Both the position numbers and the translations under genes were made by a program. The notes beneath the pieces are model-generated. The model did no database searches, was not told the DNA's origin, and worked only from the letters and a program-made list of their open reading frames with translations. Shown here one piece after another: positions 44,507-55,892 of a stretch of 64,000 nucleotides of DNA (position 1 is its first letter; every line of letters starts with the position of its first letter). Source of the stretch: an uncultured Chloroflexales bacterium. Its GTDB lineage: Bacteria; Chloroflexota; Chloroflexia; Chloroflexales; Chloroflexaceae. Location of the stretch: positions 124,001 to 188,000 of the forward strand of contig CAKZSI010000030.1 in assembly GCA_937918935.1 (NCBI GenBank), read 5' to 3'.

Positions 44507-46180
44507 CTAGACCACGGTCGTCTCCTGATACACCCCGAACACCTCGCGCAGCACATCGCACATCTCGCCGACGGTGCAGTAAGCGCGCACGCACTCCAGA
44601 ATGGCGGGCATGGTGTTCTCATCACCCTGCGCTGCCGCGCGCAATTCGGCCAGGCGTCGCTGGACCAGGTCGTTGTCGCGTTCGCGGCGCACGCGGTTCA
44701 GGCGCTCCAGATGCTTGCGTTCGCCCTCGGGGTCCATCTCCAGGATGGGGATCTCCAGCGACGCGGGGGTCTGGTAGGCGTTCACGGCGACGATCTCGCG
44801 CTCGTGGTGGTCAATTTCCTGCTGGTAACGATAGGCCGCGTCGGCGATCTCCTTCTGGAAGTAGCCGTTGCGAATGGCCGCGATCACCCCGCCCTGGTCG
44901 TAGATCGCCTTGAAGTAGGCGTTCACCTCCTGCTCCATGCGATCGGTCAGCGCCTCGACGAAGTAACTGCCGCCGAGCGGATCAACCGTATTGGTCACGC
45001 CGCTCTCGGCGGCAATCACCTGCTGGGTGCGCAGGGCGATGGTGACGGCCTTCTCCGAGGGCAGGGCCAGGGCCTCGTCCATCGAGTTGGTGTGCAGGCT
45101 CTGCGTGCCGCCCAGCACTGCCGCGAGGGCCTGGATCGCCGTGCGCACGATGTTCACCTCGGGCTGCTGGGCCGTCAGCGAGCAGCCGGCGGTCTGGGTG
45201 TGGAAGCGCAGCCACCAGGAGCGTTCTTTCTTCGCCCCGTAGGTCTCACGCATGAGCCGCGCCCAGATGCGCCGGGCCGCCCGGTACTTGGCGATCTCCT
45301 CGAAGAAGTCATTGTGCGCATTGAAGAAGAAAGAGATACGCGGCGCGAAGTCGTCAATGTCGAGGCCCCGCGCCAGACAGGCCTCCACATAGGCCCGCCC
45401 GTCGGCAAGGGTGAAGGCCAGTTCCTGCGCAGCCGTGCTGCCCGCCTCGCGGATGTGGTAGCCGCTCACGCTCACCGGGTTCCACTGCGGCACATGGCGG
45501 CTGCCAAACTCGATCGTGTCCACCACCAGGCGCATGCTCGGCTCGGGTGGGAAGATGTACTCATTCTGCGCGATGTACTCCTTGAGAATATCGTTCTGCG
45601 TCGTGCCGCGCAACTGCGTCCAGGGAACGCCGCGCTTTTCGGCCACGACCAGGTACATCGCCCAGATCATCGCCGCCGGCGAGTTGATCGTCATCGAGGT
45701 CGAAACCTGGTCCAGCGGAATGCCGTCAAGCAGCACCTCCATATCCGCCAGCGACGAGACCGCCACACCGCACTTGCCGAACTCGCCCTCCACCAGCGGG
45801 TGATCGGTATCGCGGCCGTACAGCGTGGGCATATCGAAGGCGATGGACAGACCGGTTTGCCCCTGGCTCAGCAGGTACTTGAAGCGCTGGTTCGTCTCCT
45901 CAGCCGTGCCGAAGCCGGCAAACATGCGCATCGTCCAGATCTTGCCGCGGTATCCGGTGGGGTGAATGCCCCGCGTGAAGGGATACTCGCCCGGATGGGC
46001 GATGTCACGCAGATAGTCATTCTGCGCCAGGTCCAGCGGGGTATAGAGGCGCTCAACGGGGGCGCTGCTGGTGGTCATGAAGCGGACCGGGCGCTCGGGT
46101 GCGCGCTCCAGGGCGGGCCAGAGACACTGCTGTTCCCAACGCTTCTGGGCCGCCTGTACCTGCTCTTTCGATTCGAACAT
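44507..46180 (-). CDS. Methylmalonyl-CoA mutase large subunit (no B12 domain)
   Basis: About 557-aa catalytic subunit for (R)-methylmalonyl-CoA/succinyl-CoA interconversion. The substrate barrel motifs are clear: [55 protein letters not shown] and [17 protein letters not shown] with the catalytic His. It ends in a short helical tail without the cobalamin-binding domain (D-x-H-x-x-G), so a separate small subunit must supply B12, as in archaeal and Chloroflexus-type enzymes. It serves propionate or 3-hydroxypropionate metabolism. The start at 46180 follows GGAGG; an extended -10 (TGTTACAAT) lies about 65 bp upstream. Confidence 0.93.
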   Translation of the reverse strand: MFESKEQVQAAQKRWEQQCLWPALERAPERPVRFMTTSSAPVERLYTPLDLAQNDYLRDIAHPGEYPFTRGIHPTGYRGKIWTMRMFAGFGTAEETNQRFKYLLSQGQTGLSIAFDMPTLYGRDTDHPLVEGEFGKCGVAVSSLADMEVLLDGIPLDQVSTSMTINSPAAMIWAMYLVVAEKRGVPWTQLRGTTQNDILKEYIAQNEYIFPPEPSMRLVVDTIEFGSRHVPQWNPVSVSGYHIREAGSTAAQELAFTLADGRAYVEACLARGLDIDDFAPRISFFFNAHNDFFEEIAKYRAARRIWARLMRETYGAKKERSWWLRFHTQTAGCSLTAQQPEVNIVRTAIQALAAVLGGTQSLHTNSMDEALALPSEKAVTIALRTQQVIAAESGVTNTVDPLGGSYFVEALTDRMEQEVNAYFKAIYDQGGVIAAIRNGYFQKEIADAAYRYQQEIDHHEREIVAVNAYQTPASLEIPILEMDPEGERKHLERLNRVRRERDNDLVQRRLAELRAAAQGDENTMPAILECVRAYCTVGEMCDVLREVFGVYQETTVV

Positions 46181-46242
46181 CTTCGTTCCTCCGGGCCTCG
46201 TGTGCTGGTGAGCTTGCAACGGTGATAACAGGCGTTTGTGCC

Positions 46243-46251
46243 ATTGTAACA
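46243..46251 (-). promoter_or_regulatory. Extended -10 promoter for the mutase gene
   Basis: The minus strand reads TGTTACAAT about 65 bp before the mutase start, an extended -10 without a clear -35. Confidence 0.45.
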
Positions 46252-46322
46252 TAAGGCCGAGAATGAAAATGGGAGGGCTGCGCCCTCCCAAACCTTCCCT
46301 TCTGGCAGGGTGACCATATCTT

Positions 46323-48188
46323 CTACGGACGGGGCGAGGCGGCCCCGGGTCCGCTTGCTCGCGACCAGTCGGCGATGTTCCAGGTGATCGGCGCGGTGGG
46401 ATCGGCCTCAACGCCGCTGAGCGCAAGGCCAACCAGGCTCACATCGATCCGCTGGAACAGGGGCAGCACCGGTAGTTCCTGGGTAAAGAGCTGCTGCTGG
46501 CGCAGGTAGGCGGCTGCGCGTTCTTCCTGCCCCAGCGAGGTGGTCGCGATACGGATGGCCCGATCGGCTTCGAAAAAGCACCATCCGGAGAAGTTGTTGC
46601 CCGTCCATCCATTGTTCTCGTTGGGCACACCCGCGCAACTCCAGCGCTCCCAGCCGCGGGGGTCCGGACCGGCGATCCAGGCAAACAGGGCCATCTGAAA
46701 AGTGCGCCGGAAGAGCGGACCGTCGGCGCTGTACAGTCCGGCCGTGGGCACCTCCTGCAACGATGTGCCCACCCCGATAGCGGCCAGATCGGCGGTGATC
46801 CGCTCGGCGGTGGCCAGGCGCAGCGGCGAGTTTTGCGTCGTCACCAGATTGAGCACAAGCGGTTGGCCGCCCGAATCGCGCAGCCCATCGCCATTGGCAT
46901 CAACCACCCCGGCCTCGTCCAGCAGGCGACGGGCGGCATCAGGATCATAGGGGTAGCGGGTGAGTTGATCAGGCGGCGCGGCGGCCCACTGGCCCGGCAC
47001 GATCCAGCTATCGAGCACCGCGCCATAGCCCCCCAGCAACTCGGCCACCATGGCCTCACGGTTGATGGCATGGGCGATTGCCCGCCGTACCCGGATGTCT
47101 TGCAACGCCGGCACATCGAGGTTCAGCGTGAGATGCTCCCACACCGGACTGGCCACGGCGCTCACCTTGAGCGCCCCCTGCTCGGCGTCAGCGCGAATCA
47201 GTTTCAGGGTTTCGGGCAAGGGTTGCTCCAGCAGGGCCACGTCCAGGCTACCCCCGGCCACCGAGGTCCGCAGCAGATCGGGATTGTCGCGGAAAATAAA
47301 GGTGACGTTGTCGAAGGCTCCCGCCCGGCCCTGGTAGTACTGATTGCGTGCCAGGCGCACACTGCCCTGGTCGCGGCGTTCCACCACGTAAGGCCCGTAG
47401 CTCAGCGGAGCACGGGCGAAATCGCCGCCGCGCAACTCGTTCGGGTCGCGACCCAGCAACACATGGCGCGGCAATGGCGTCCAGTACACGGCGGGGTAGG
47501 CCGGATCGGTATAATCGGGCTTGAGCACCGCCCGCGTGGTGTGCGCGTCCACTTTCTCGTAGCGGTCGAGCAAGGCCAGTTTACCCGCCGCTTCCTGCCC
47601 CATGTACACCTGCCGGGCCAGTTCATAGGCGTAGAGCGAGTCATCGGCAGTCACCGGCGTCCCGTCCGACCAGGTCAGCGTCGGGTTCCAGCGGTAGATG
47701 ACGCTGATCTGTTGAACCTGGGTGATCACGGCAGTGGTCGTGGTGGTAATCATCCCCGCACTGTCGAGGTAGACATCAACCATTTTCACCGTCACATCAC
47801 CGTTCTCCAGGCTAGGAACCCGTTCCAGCACCCCGGTGGTGGTGTATGTGTAGCTATGGACCAGCAGAGGCGATGGAAAGAGCAATTCGGTGATCGGCGC
47901 AGTGAGGCGCTCATCGGCGGGGTCATCGTGGTAGGGCAGCAAGTCGCCCGGATCATCGAGCAACCCGATGCGCGCCACACGTTCGGCGACGGGCGACGTG
48001 ACGGTGGCCGTTTCGGGTGTCGGGGCGCTGGTAATGGTTGGCGGGATAATCGCTTCCGCCGAAAGAGTGGTGGTCACAGCAAGCTGCTCAGACACCACCG
48101 GAGTGGGACGGGGGGCCCCGCCCTGAATCTCACAGGCGGCCAGCAGTACCGCCACCAGGAGCAACAGGAGTACGTGCGCGGGTTTCAT
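46323..48188 (-). CDS. ABC transporter substrate-binding lipoprotein, family 5
   Basis: 621-aa extracytoplasmic binding protein of the oligopeptide/dipeptide class. The signal [19 protein letters not shown] has a lipobox Cys at residue 19, then a Pro/Thr-rich linker. Family-5 features include [20 protein letters not shown] near residue 165, a [19 protein letters not shown]-like segment, the [14 protein letters not shown] helix (near 380) and [16 protein letters not shown] near 530. Transporter membrane and ATPase genes are not adjacent, so it is an orphan binding protein. The ligand is probably a peptide or an oligosaccharide. Confidence 0.87.
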   Translation of the reverse strand: MKPAHVLLLLLVAVLLAACEIQGGAPRPTPVVSEQLAVTTTLSAEAIIPPTITSAPTPETATVTSPVAERVARIGLLDDPGDLLPYHDDPADERLTAPITELLFPSPLLVHSYTYTTTGVLERVPSLENGDVTVKMVDVYLDSAGMITTTTTAVITQVQQISVIYRWNPTLTWSDGTPVTADDSLYAYELARQVYMGQEAAGKLALLDRYEKVDAHTTRAVLKPDYTDPAYPAVYWTPLPRHVLLGRDPNELRGGDFARAPLSYGPYVVERRDQGSVRLARNQYYQGRAGAFDNVTFIFRDNPDLLRTSVAGGSLDVALLEQPLPETLKLIRADAEQGALKVSAVASPVWEHLTLNLDVPALQDIRVRRAIAHAINREAMVAELLGGYGAVLDSWIVPGQWAAAPPDQLTRYPYDPDAARRLLDEAGVVDANGDGLRDSGGQPLVLNLVTTQNSPLRLATAERITADLAAIGVGTSLQEVPTAGLYSADGPLFRRTFQMALFAWIAGPDPRGWERWSCAGVPNENNGWTGNNFSGWCFFEADRAIRIATTSLGQEERAAAYLRQQQLFTQELPVLPLFQRIDVSLVGLALSGVEADPTAPITWNIADWSRASGPGAASPRP

Positions 48189-48293
48189 AGGCGCGGCGAT
48201 TGTACCTGATTACCTGCGACTTGTCGAGTGCGTTGTGGAGCAACCAGGTTTTCCGACGCCCCGGCCCGTCTGGGAGCATAACCCGCCAGGCGC

Positions 48294-49271
48294 TTACCCG
48301 TTCCCGCGCCCCAGATCACGCGCCGCCGGCAATCCGCCCATCGCGGTGGCGGTCAGGGCGGCCCGCTCGACTGCCCGGGCCAGGGTATCGGCGGCGATGC
48401 TACCGAGCACGAGCATATGCGGCGCGGGCCGGCGCCCGGTTGCCAGGGCAAAGACCGTATCCCCATCGAACGGCGTATGCACCGGGCGGATCGTGCGCGC
48501 AAGGCCATCGTGGGCCATCTGGGCCAGTCTGGTGGCCTCGGCCTTGGTCAGCCGCGCATCGGTAGCAACCACGGCGATGGTCGTATTGCGATGCTCCTCG
48601 CGCCGGGCGCCCAGGGCCGCCTGAAACTGCCCATCGCGCAGTATCTGACCGGTATCGAGCACGCGCCCATCCGGGCCGCGTGCGCCCGCCAGCAACTCCC
48701 CGTGCTCGCGCCAGACATCGCCGAAGGCATTCACCACTGCCAGCGCGCCCACCACCGTGCCATCGGCCAGCGTCTCGCTCCACGTACCCACGCCGCTTTT
48801 CATTGCCGCCTGCGGCCCCAGGGCCTTGCCTACCGTGGCGCCGATCCCCGCGCCAATGCAGCCTTCGGCCGTATGCGCACTGGCGGCGTTACAGGCAGCA
48901 TAGCCCATAGCCGCATCAGCGAAACGCTCGTGGCTGCCAATCTGCAGATCGAAGATCACCGCCGCCGGCACGATCGGCACCCGCGTGATCCCGACATCAA
49001 AGCCCACCCCCCGCTCGCGCAGCCACTGGACCACCCCGCTCGCCGCCGCCAGGCCCATGGCGCTCCCCCCGCAGAGGGCCACGGCATGCACCTCCTGCAC
49101 GCTGTTCTCAGGAGCGAGCAGATCGGTCTCTCGTGTGCCCGGGGCGCCTCCGCGCACGTCTACACCCCCTGCTGCACCTTCCAGGGTGAGCACCACCGTC
49201 ACCCCCGTTAGCGCCTCGGCATCCTGGGCATGGCCCACCATCACGCCGGAAACATCGGTAATTGCCGGCAT
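48294..49271 (-). CDS. P1-family self-processing hydrolase (DmpA/NylC-like)
   Basis: About 325-aa N-terminal-nucleophile hydrolase of the DmpA/NylC group. The start MPAITDVSGVMVGHAQD is typical. It has the Gly-rich stretch VHAVALCGGSAMGLAAASGV, NAFGDV (near residue 181) and RNTTIAVVATDARL (near 228). In NylC the proenzyme is cut at Asn-Thr and the new N-terminal Thr is the catalyst; the matching site here is Asn229-Thr230. Known members are aminopeptidases or amidases acting on small amides or nylon oligomers. The native substrate is unknown. The in-frame extension upstream of 49271 is unconserved. Confidence 0.85.
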   Translation of the reverse strand: MPAITDVSGVMVGHAQDAEALTGVTVVLTLEGAAGGVDVRGGAPGTRETDLLAPENSVQEVHAVALCGGSAMGLAAASGVVQWLRERGVGFDVGITRVPIVPAAVIFDLQIGSHERFADAAMGYAACNAASAHTAEGCIGAGIGATVGKALGPQAAMKSGVGTWSETLADGTVVGALAVVNAFGDVWREHGELLAGARGPDGRVLDTGQILRDGQFQAALGARREEHRNTTIAVVATDARLTKAEATRLAQMAHDGLARTIRPVHTPFDGDTVFALATGRRPAPHMLVLGSIAADTLARAVERAALTATAMGGLPAARDLGRGNG

Positions 49272-49358
49272 AGTTAGCCTCCGTGAACCTCCGTAAGGCT
49301 GAAACACTGGACCGGCCAGTGCTTCGGACCAACCCGCTAACAAAGTTCCGACGCAGTG

Positions 49359-49883
49359 CTACGAACGACTCACCTCTTCGGCGCGTTGCAGAGCGGGATA
49401 ACTCGTCGCCGGGATGGTCGGGGCCTGGCGCGAGGCGTGGGTTCCATCAGCCCCACAGTAGGGGCAGATGCTCCAGGTCAGGTCAATGACGCGATGGCAA
49501 GCGTCACAATGGCGGCGCAGAGCAGTCTGGCAGTGTGGGCAGAGGATAAAATCCGGCTCAATCGGCCGCTGGCACTCGGGGCAGACATACTTCTCCTCGA
49601 TGTCGCGCCGCAGGTACTCCTGCTCCAGTTCCCGCTCGTAGCGCTCGGCGAGAGTCTGCGGCGGTCGCAGGATGAGGTGCAGGGGAATGCCCGCGAAGGG
49701 CAGCAGGAGCACCAGGCTAACCGCCAGCACCTGCACCGAGACATCCTCGCTGCGCAGGCGAATGTCGCGGTAGGCCCAGAGCACCGATGCAGCCCAGATG
49801 AGCACCAGGTAGGCCCCGATCAGAATGCCAAGTATCTGCAATATCGGCACCAGGTTCGTCAACAGGTCCTGCAAGGCTTCCAT
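49359..49883 (-). CDS. Membrane protein with double zinc ribbon
   Basis: 174-aa protein. Two hydrophobic helices lie in the N-terminal third (about 10-35 and 50-72), with a charged linker containing YERELEQEYLRRDIEEKY. The C-terminal half has four CxxC knuckles: CPEC, CPHC, CDAC and CPYC (about 98-148), two zinc ribbons facing the cytoplasm. The layout is common in Chloroflexota membrane proteins with no known function. A hairpin at about 49299-49335 (GAAACACTGG/CCAGTGCTTC) follows the stop and may terminate the transcript. Confidence 0.7.
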   Translation of the reverse strand: MEALQDLLTNLVPILQILGILIGAYLVLIWAASVLWAYRDIRLRSEDVSVQVLAVSLVLLLPFAGIPLHLILRPPQTLAERYERELEQEYLRRDIEEKYVCPECQRPIEPDFILCPHCQTALRRHCDACHRVIDLTWSICPYCGADGTHASRQAPTIPATSYPALQRAEEVSRS

Positions 49884-50061
49884 GGTGGTATCCGTCTACG
49901 ACATCAGTGGTCTGTCACCTATGTTTCCTGATACACAGCAACCGCCGCCATCCAGGTGCGCTTCAACCGCAGATGCGCGACCGCAAACAAGGCTCCGCGG
50001 CCCTCCGCGCCCTCTGCGGTACATATCAGAAAAACTCGCTAACAGACCAGGCAGCGGCGGT

Positions 50062-50388
50062 CTAGAGTTTTCGCGTTTCGGCCCTCAGCACAAACACCGT
50101 CGCACCACCCACCTGCACCTCCAGTGGCGCGGGGGGATAAAACTCGCCCGACTCGGCGATCGGCGGCATGGGCGAGACAAAGCGGGCGCGGGTGGAGCAA
50201 TGTTCGCGCACCACGTGGATAACGTGGTTGACCTGCTGATCCTCCACGCTGAGCATCAGGGTCACATTGCCTTCGCGCAGGAAGCCGCCCTGGCTGCTCA
50301 GGCGTGTCACGCGGTAGCCGTGCTCCGTGAGCGCGTCCATCAGCATGGTCGCGTCCTGCGGCTGCACAATGGCAAGCATTACTTTCAT
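50062..50388 (-). CDS. darA: PII-like cyclic-di-AMP receptor DarA/PstA family
   Basis: 108-aa PII-fold protein of the DUF970/DarA class. It starts MKVMLAIVQPQDATMLMDAL, has the GYRVTRLSSQGGFLREGN loop (T-loop base and G-G-F-L ligand segment), and ends GGATVFVLRAET. Trimers of this family bind c-di-AMP in Firmicutes. It overlaps the tmk stop by 4 bp (ATGA), so translation is coupled; tmk-darA adjacency is conserved in Firmicutes. A c-di-AMP role here is inferred from family and synteny; no diadenylate cyclase gene is in the window. Confidence 0.88.
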   Translation of the reverse strand: MKVMLAIVQPQDATMLMDALTEHGYRVTRLSSQGGFLREGNVTLMLSVEDQQVNHVIHVVREHCSTRARFVSPMPPIAESGEFYPPAPLEVQVGGATVFVLRAETRKL

Positions 50389-51068
50389 ACCGTCGGACCT
50401 AACCGCGCGACCGGCGCCAGCAACGGTTCCACTTCGGCGTATATCTGGGCGGCCACCGCCTCGATGGGCTGGTTGACCGAGAGGTGCCGCCAGCGCGCCG
50501 GATCACGCTGCATCAACTCGAAGAACCCGGCGACCACGCGCTGGTGGTAGGCCAGATCACGGGCGTCGAGCCGGTTCCATTCGGCATTCGCACCGGGAGC
50601 TCCCGGCATGCTGGTGCGTTCACGTTGGGCGCGCTTGCGCCGCAGCCCCTCTTCCACGTCAATATCCAGGTAAAACGTCAGATCGGGCATCAGGCCGCCG
50701 GTGGCAACCGCGGTGATCGCCTGCAGTTCGTCAAGGTCGCGTCCTAGCCCATAGCCCTGGTAGGCGAAGGTGGAGTCGGCATAGCGATCGCAGAGCACGA
50801 TTCCACCCGTGTTCAGGTAGGGACGAATCAGTTCGCTCACCAGTTGGGCCCGCGCTGCCGAGAACAGCAGCGTTTCTGTTGTCGGCGCCATCTCGGTATG
50901 GCGCAGATCAACAAGGATCCTGCGGATCATCTCGCCGATGCGCGTCCCTCCCGGCTCACGGGTGAGAATAACTGGATAGCCCTCAGCTTGTAATCGCTCA
51001 TAGAGTAACCGAGCCTGCGTGCTCTTCCCGCTGCCCTCCGGCCCTTCGAAGGTGATAAAGACGCCCAT
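50385..51068 (-). CDS. tmk: Thymidylate kinase
   Basis: About 227-aa kinase phosphorylating dTMP to dTDP. It starts MGVFITFEGPEGSGKSTQAR with the P-loop, then the LTREPGGTRIGEMIR segment, the DRYADSTFAYQGYG motif (near 95) and the lid region with arginines (RRKRAQRERTS). ATG 51068 is chosen because homology begins there; the longer frame upstream is not conserved. The gene overlaps darA by 4 bp. Confidence 0.95.
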   Translation of the reverse strand: MGVFITFEGPEGSGKSTQARLLYERLQAEGYPVILTREPGGTRIGEMIRRILVDLRHTEMAPTTETLLFSAARAQLVSELIRPYLNTGGIVLCDRYADSTFAYQGYGLGRDLDELQAITAVATGGLMPDLTFYLDIDVEEGLRRKRAQRERTSMPGAPGANAEWNRLDARDLAYHQRVVAGFFELMQRDPARWRHLSVNQPIEAVAAQIYAEVEPLLAPVARLGPTV

Positions 51069-51236
51069 CGTTCTTGATGATCCACTTTTGAAGCGAAATC
51101 GTGCCTGGTCGGCAGGCACGTCATATTATACAGGTTTTTTGACGTTAGACGCGATTTTACTGCGCGGCCCCTTGAGGTCGCCATTTCTGCCCGGCGCCAG
51201 GGGGAGTAGGAAAACCACTTTTCCCCACCCCCTGCC

Positions 51237-52925
51237 TCAGGGGCGGAAGATCTTCACCCGTCGGTTGGCATCTTCGCCGCGACTCTCTGAACGGAGATTG
51301 TAGCGATCGGCCATTTGATGCTGCAACTTGCGAATGTAACTGCTCCGTGGCGCTAACTCGACCACGGTGCGTTCGCCATTCATAAGCTGGTGGATCGCCT
51401 CCTCGACTTCCAGCATAGCCTCCTCGACCACGCTACTATCATCGGCGTGGCGCAGCGACGGAAAGCTCGCGTCGGGGTCCACCTCGTGCAGATTGAAGAC
51501 ATGGGCGAGCTGGCGCTCCATCTGCGAGATGGTATTGTTACGCAGCACATACACCGGCACGCCCTGCTCTTCCGCCTGGCGCAGCCGCTGGGCACTCTGG
51601 CGATAGTAGTTCTTCAAGGTCATCACCAGGGTAGCGTCCTTCATATCCCGGACAATCACCGCCGGCACCCCCAGACGCTCGATGGCCGTCTCCAGGCGAT
51701 TGCGGCTCACCCCGAAGGGAAAGATGCGCTGCATGGTCTGTCCGGCGGTGGCCCCGCCGTTGCCGCTGCTCGCCACACTGCGTTCGCGCACCCGCGGCCC
51801 CGAAACGCCCATCACCTCCCCCGGACCGCCCCGCGCCCCACCCCGCGCGCCAGGACGGCCGCCCTCGCGACCGTAGCCTCGCCGGCCCACCGCCGGGAGT
51901 TCGCTCACCTCGCGGTGCACCGGCTGGCTGTGGATCACGCCGTCGGCGTCGCGCCAGCGTTCCTCTGCCGGCGGATCCTCGCCGCGGAGAATGGCGTCCA
52001 CCGCCACGGCCACGTCCTGGTAGACCGTCACCCGGTCCCAATTCTGGATCTCCACCAGCACATCGAAGGTGGGCGGGGCCTTGCGCTCCAGCACCGTCTT
52101 CTGGGTGCCCCGGCGGCGCGCCTCTTCGTCGCCCAGGGTCACCGCCTGAATGCCGCCGACCAGGTCGGACAGGGTGGGGTTGATCATCAGGTTGTCGAGG
52201 GTATTGCCATGGGCCGTGCCGACCAGTTGCACGCCTCGCTCGGCGATCGTGCGCGCGGCCATGGCTTCCAGTTCGGTGCCGATCTCGTCAATGACGATCA
52301 CCTCGGGCATATGGTTTTCCACTGCCTCGATCATCACCGCGTGCTGCTCCGCCGGACGCGGCACCTGCATCCGCCGCGCCCGCCCGATGCCGGGGTGTGG
52401 AATGTCGCCATCGCCGGCAATCTCATTCGAGGTGTCCACGATCACCACCCGCTTGCGCAACTCCTCGGCCAGCACCCGGGCCGTCTCGCGGAGCAGGGTG
52501 GTTTTGCCCGTGCCCGGCTTGCCCAGCAGCAGGATGCTCTTCCCGGTCTCCACCAGGTCGCGGATAATTGTGACCGTGCCGAAGACCGCGCGGCCCACCC
52601 GGCAGGTCAACCCGATGACCTGGCCGCGGCGGTTGCGGATCGCTGAGATGCGGTGCAGAGTGCGGGGGATGCCGGCGCGGTTGTCTTCGCCAAACTCGCC
52701 GATCCGGGCGATAACGTAGTTAATATCCTCCTGGCTCACCTCCCGATCGCTGAGGAAGCGTTCCCGTCCCCGGTAGCGCGCTTCGGGCAGGCGCCCGAGA
52801 TCCATCACAACTTCCAGCAGATCGGTGGCATCATCATCGGCGTCGGTGATCGCCTGGGTAATATGCGGTGGGAGCGCTGAGAGCAGCAACTGGATATCAG
52901 TGGTGACTTCCTGTCGGTCTGACAT
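51237..52925 (-). CDS. SpoIIIAA/Ycf45-like ATPase with R3H domain
   Basis: 562-aa AAA-type ATPase. The N-terminal region (1-120) has [15 protein letters not shown]-like beta segments. Walker A is [16 protein letters not shown] (near residue 135) and Walker [16 protein letters not shown] (near 210). It then has [15 protein letters not shown], all typical of the SpoIIIAA/Ycf45 family. A Gly/Arg-rich linker (about 355-400) leads to a C-terminal section that includes an R3H-like nucleic-acid-binding domain (from about 495; [19 protein letters not shown]). Cyanobacteria and plastids carry relatives; the role is unknown but RNA or DNA binding is likely. GAGAGGA precedes the ATG, which lies inside the upstream gene. 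Confidence 0.85.
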   Translation of the reverse strand: MSDRQEVTTDIQLLLSALPPHITQAITDADDDATDLLEVVMDLGRLPEARYRGRERFLSDREVSQEDINYVIARIGEFGEDNRAGIPRTLHRISAIRNRRGQVIGLTCRVGRAVFGTVTIIRDLVETGKSILLLGKPGTGKTTLLRETARVLAEELRKRVVIVDTSNEIAGDGDIPHPGIGRARRMQVPRPAEQHAVMIEAVENHMPEVIVIDEIGTELEAMAARTIAERGVQLVGTAHGNTLDNLMINPTLSDLVGGIQAVTLGDEEARRRGTQKTVLERKAPPTFDVLVEIQNWDRVTVYQDVAVAVDAILRGEDPPAEERWRDADGVIHSQPVHREVSELPAVGRRGYGREGGRPGARGGARGGPGEVMGVSGPRVRERSVASSGNGGATAGQTMQRIFPFGVSRNRLETAIERLGVPAVIVRDMKDATLVMTLKNYYRQSAQRLRQAEEQGVPVYVLRNNTISQMERQLAHVFNLHEVDPDASFPSLRHADDSSVVEEAMLEVEEAIHQLMNGERTVVELAPRSSYIRKLQHQMADRYNLRSESRGEDANRRVKIFRP

Positions 52926-53922
52926 ATGATTGTGGGTCCTCTCTCGGCGTGGAGATGCGGGGCGCGGGCACCCGGGGCTCCAGGCCGGGCTCGAGCGCGG
53001 GCACGAGCAACGAGCGGCGCGCCGGCACGACGGTGTTCTTCACCAGCAGCGCCTGTTCGCCGATAGGTTGAAAGCCCAGGTCTTGCGCATAGGCCAGGAA
53101 CTCTCCCTGGTACTCGCGTAGCATCAGGTACGCCGGGCGCGTGTCGTTGAGTTGCGCCAATCCGAAGCGCAGCACATCCACCGCGCCATCGCGCGCATCG
53201 GGACGGATCAAGAGATTGAATACGTGACCGGATGGACCGCTCGAGCAGTGCAAATAGGCCACCAGGTCGTCATCGGGGCCCAGCACCCATGCGACACGAC
53301 GCAGGCCCATCCAGTGCTGCGTGAGCGGGAGGGCCCAGTAGCGTGCGTTCCGCACCTCCGCCTGCTGCACCGGATGCGGCGTTGTCGCCCCGTACAGCTT
53401 ATGCACCGCCCAGTGGTCACGTCGCCCCTGGATGCGCATCGGCGCCAGCGTCGTGCCCTGATCCCAGTCGGGACCGGAAAGGTGCAGGATGGTGTTATGG
53501 CTGTAGGTCTGGAAGCCCAGTTGCCGGAAGATCTCACGCACTTCGTTGTGCCCTTCCGGCACCGCCGCGTACAGTCGCTGCACGTGGTGGTAGCCGGCAT
53601 TCTCCACCAGGCGCGCCAGCAACTGGAACCAGACTTCCCGATCACTGGGGTGCCGGACCGCCTGTCCTCCCAGTGAAGCGATGTACACGATATCCTGCTC
53701 AGGACGGCCACTGCGCCCCTGAGCCTGGACCACTGCGACGCTGCCCTGATCGTGGTAGACCAGGGTTGACCTATCGCGGCCGTTGCCCCGCAGCAGGCAG
53801 TGCAACGCGAACCATGCCGGCCGGTGGGTCTGCGCCAGCAGCGCATCGGTGTAGAGCAGCAGATGGCTGCGCGGCTTCCGTCGCAGCGACCAGAGATCGG
53901 CGGGCGCGACTGAGCGAATCAT
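52897..53922 (-). CDS. Tandem GNAT-like protein
   Basis: About 341-aa protein with two GNAT-like halves. The first (about 15-165) ends in [20 protein letters not shown] and [16 protein letters not shown]. The second (about 185-310) ends in [16 protein letters not shown] and [20 protein letters not shown]. The R-x-x-G-x-G acetyl-CoA loop is not obvious in either half, so catalytic activity is doubtful. The start at 53922 ([15 protein letters not shown]) is taken from the likely first strand. Its last 29 bp overlap the start of the R3H ATPase gene, so the two are probably translated together and may work together. Confidence 0.65.
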   Translation of the reverse strand: MIRSVAPADLWSLRRKPRSHLLLYTDALLAQTHRPAWFALHCLLRGNGRDRSTLVYHDQGSVAVVQAQGRSGRPEQDIVYIASLGGQAVRHPSDREVWFQLLARLVENAGYHHVQRLYAAVPEGHNEVREIFRQLGFQTYSHNTILHLSGPDWDQGTTLAPMRIQGRRDHWAVHKLYGATTPHPVQQAEVRNARYWALPLTQHWMGLRRVAWVLGPDDDLVAYLHCSSGPSGHVFNLLIRPDARDGAVDVLRFGLAQLNDTRPAYLMLREYQGEFLAYAQDLGFQPIGEQALLVKNTVVPARRSLLVPALEPGLEPRVPAPRISTPREDPQSYVRPTGSHH

Positions 53923-54057
53923 ACGTGATGATGTTCCGTTACAGCATTCACGCTGCTTCCGGCAAGTTCTCGAACGGAGGGTCAGGGAGGGCCTCACCCG
54001 CCTCCCGCCTGAGGAGAGGGTCGGAGAAGCCCACACCCGCTCAGAACCACGTAGGTC

Positions 54058-54630
54058 CTACAATTCTAGAAAATAGCGATGCATCCGATCATCGTCGGTC
54101 AGTTCTGGATGAAAGGTTGTCGCCAGCAAGCGACCCTGCCGCGCGGCGACAATCGCGCCATCGGGCAACCTGGCAAGGACCTCCACCTCCCGGCCAACCG
54201 CTTCGATCAGCGGGGCGCGGATGAACACCCCCGGCAGCGGAGGCGTTCCCAGGACCGGCACGACCAGGGGGGTTTCAAAGCTCTCCAACTGGCTGCCGTA
54301 GGCATTGCGCCGTACGGTCATCTCCATAATGCCGATGGTCGGCTGGCCGCCCTGTTTGGCGTCCAGCACCTCCGCGGCCAGCAGAATGGCTCCCGCGCAG
54401 GTGCCCCAGACTGCCAGATCACGGCCCGCCCGAGCGCGGATCGGCTCCAACAACTGGTAGCGATACAAGAGCCGCCCGATCGTCGTACTCTCCCCTCCGG
54501 GAATGATCAGACGATCAATGGCGGCCAGGTGTTGCGGCAACCGCACCTCCACGGGCGCGACGCCGATGCGCTTGAGCACTTCCAGGTGCTCGCGAACATC
54601 GCCCTGCAGGGCCAGTACGCCAACTGTCAT
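54058..54630 (-). CDS. pdxT: PLP synthase glutaminase subunit PdxT
   Basis: 190-aa class I glutaminase that supplies ammonia to PdxS for pyridoxal-5'-phosphate synthesis. It has [32 protein letters not shown], the nucleophile Cys in [12 protein letters not shown] (near residue 77) and the catalytic His-Glu pair in [11 protein letters not shown] (near 172). Length is normal. It lies 67 bp downstream of pdxS on the same strand. Confidence 0.96.
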   Translation of the reverse strand: MTVGVLALQGDVREHLEVLKRIGVAPVEVRLPQHLAAIDRLIIPGGESTTIGRLLYRYQLLEPIRARAGRDLAVWGTCAGAILLAAEVLDAKQGGQPTIGIMEMTVRRNAYGSQLESFETPLVVPVLGTPPLPGVFIRAPLIEAVGREVEVLARLPDGAIVAARQGRLLATTFHPELTDDDRMHRYFLEL

Positions 54631-54697
54631 AGAACACTCAGGGGAGCGGAGCGCGCCTTACCGGCGTCCGGCGCCGCTGAGGCGCTCTCGTCCCGCT

Positions 54698-55579
<882 letters not shown>

Positions 55580-55660
55580 ACCTAACCACCTCGCTACTGC
55601 GCGATCGTAGAGGGAAAGATCGCTGTAGACAACCAGACGCGCAAGCATGTACAGCGCGTA

Positions 55661-55666
55661 ATTATA
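55661..55666 (-). promoter_or_regulatory. Possible -10 box for pdxS
   Basis: The minus strand reads TATAAT about 85 bp before pdxS; no convincing -35 is seen. The 313-bp gap 55580-55892 holds this and the divergent promoter at 55800; nothing else is apparent. Confidence 0.4.
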
Positions 55667-55799
55667 TTCTACCATAGCCCCTGAGGCCCGGCAATCCGCG
55701 CCTCCGCGCCAGCAGGGCGCGTGCAAATGGGGTAAGCTCCAGACTCCGCCGTAGGAGACGGATTTGCATCGGCCCTGTACCGTAGTCGCCCCCACGTCT

Positions 55800-55810
55800 T
55801 ATGGTATACT
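55800..55810 (+). promoter_or_regulatory. Extended -10 promoter for the 55893 gene
   Basis: TATGGTATACT contains TGG plus TATACT (55805-55810), an extended -10 element about 85 bp before the gene start. No clear -35. Confidence 0.5.
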
Positions 55811-55892
55811 GCAAACGATTGTAAGAACCCGGTTGCGCTGCATGGACAGCAGTTCTAAACCTTGTCAACGCGCTCAACTTTAAGGAGGAGCG

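Noticed and set aside
52897-54036. Longer N-terminal extension of the GNAT-like protein
   Set aside because: The first 38 codons are Arg/Cys/Ser-rich and look like intergenic sequence; ATG 53922 gives a sensible fold start.
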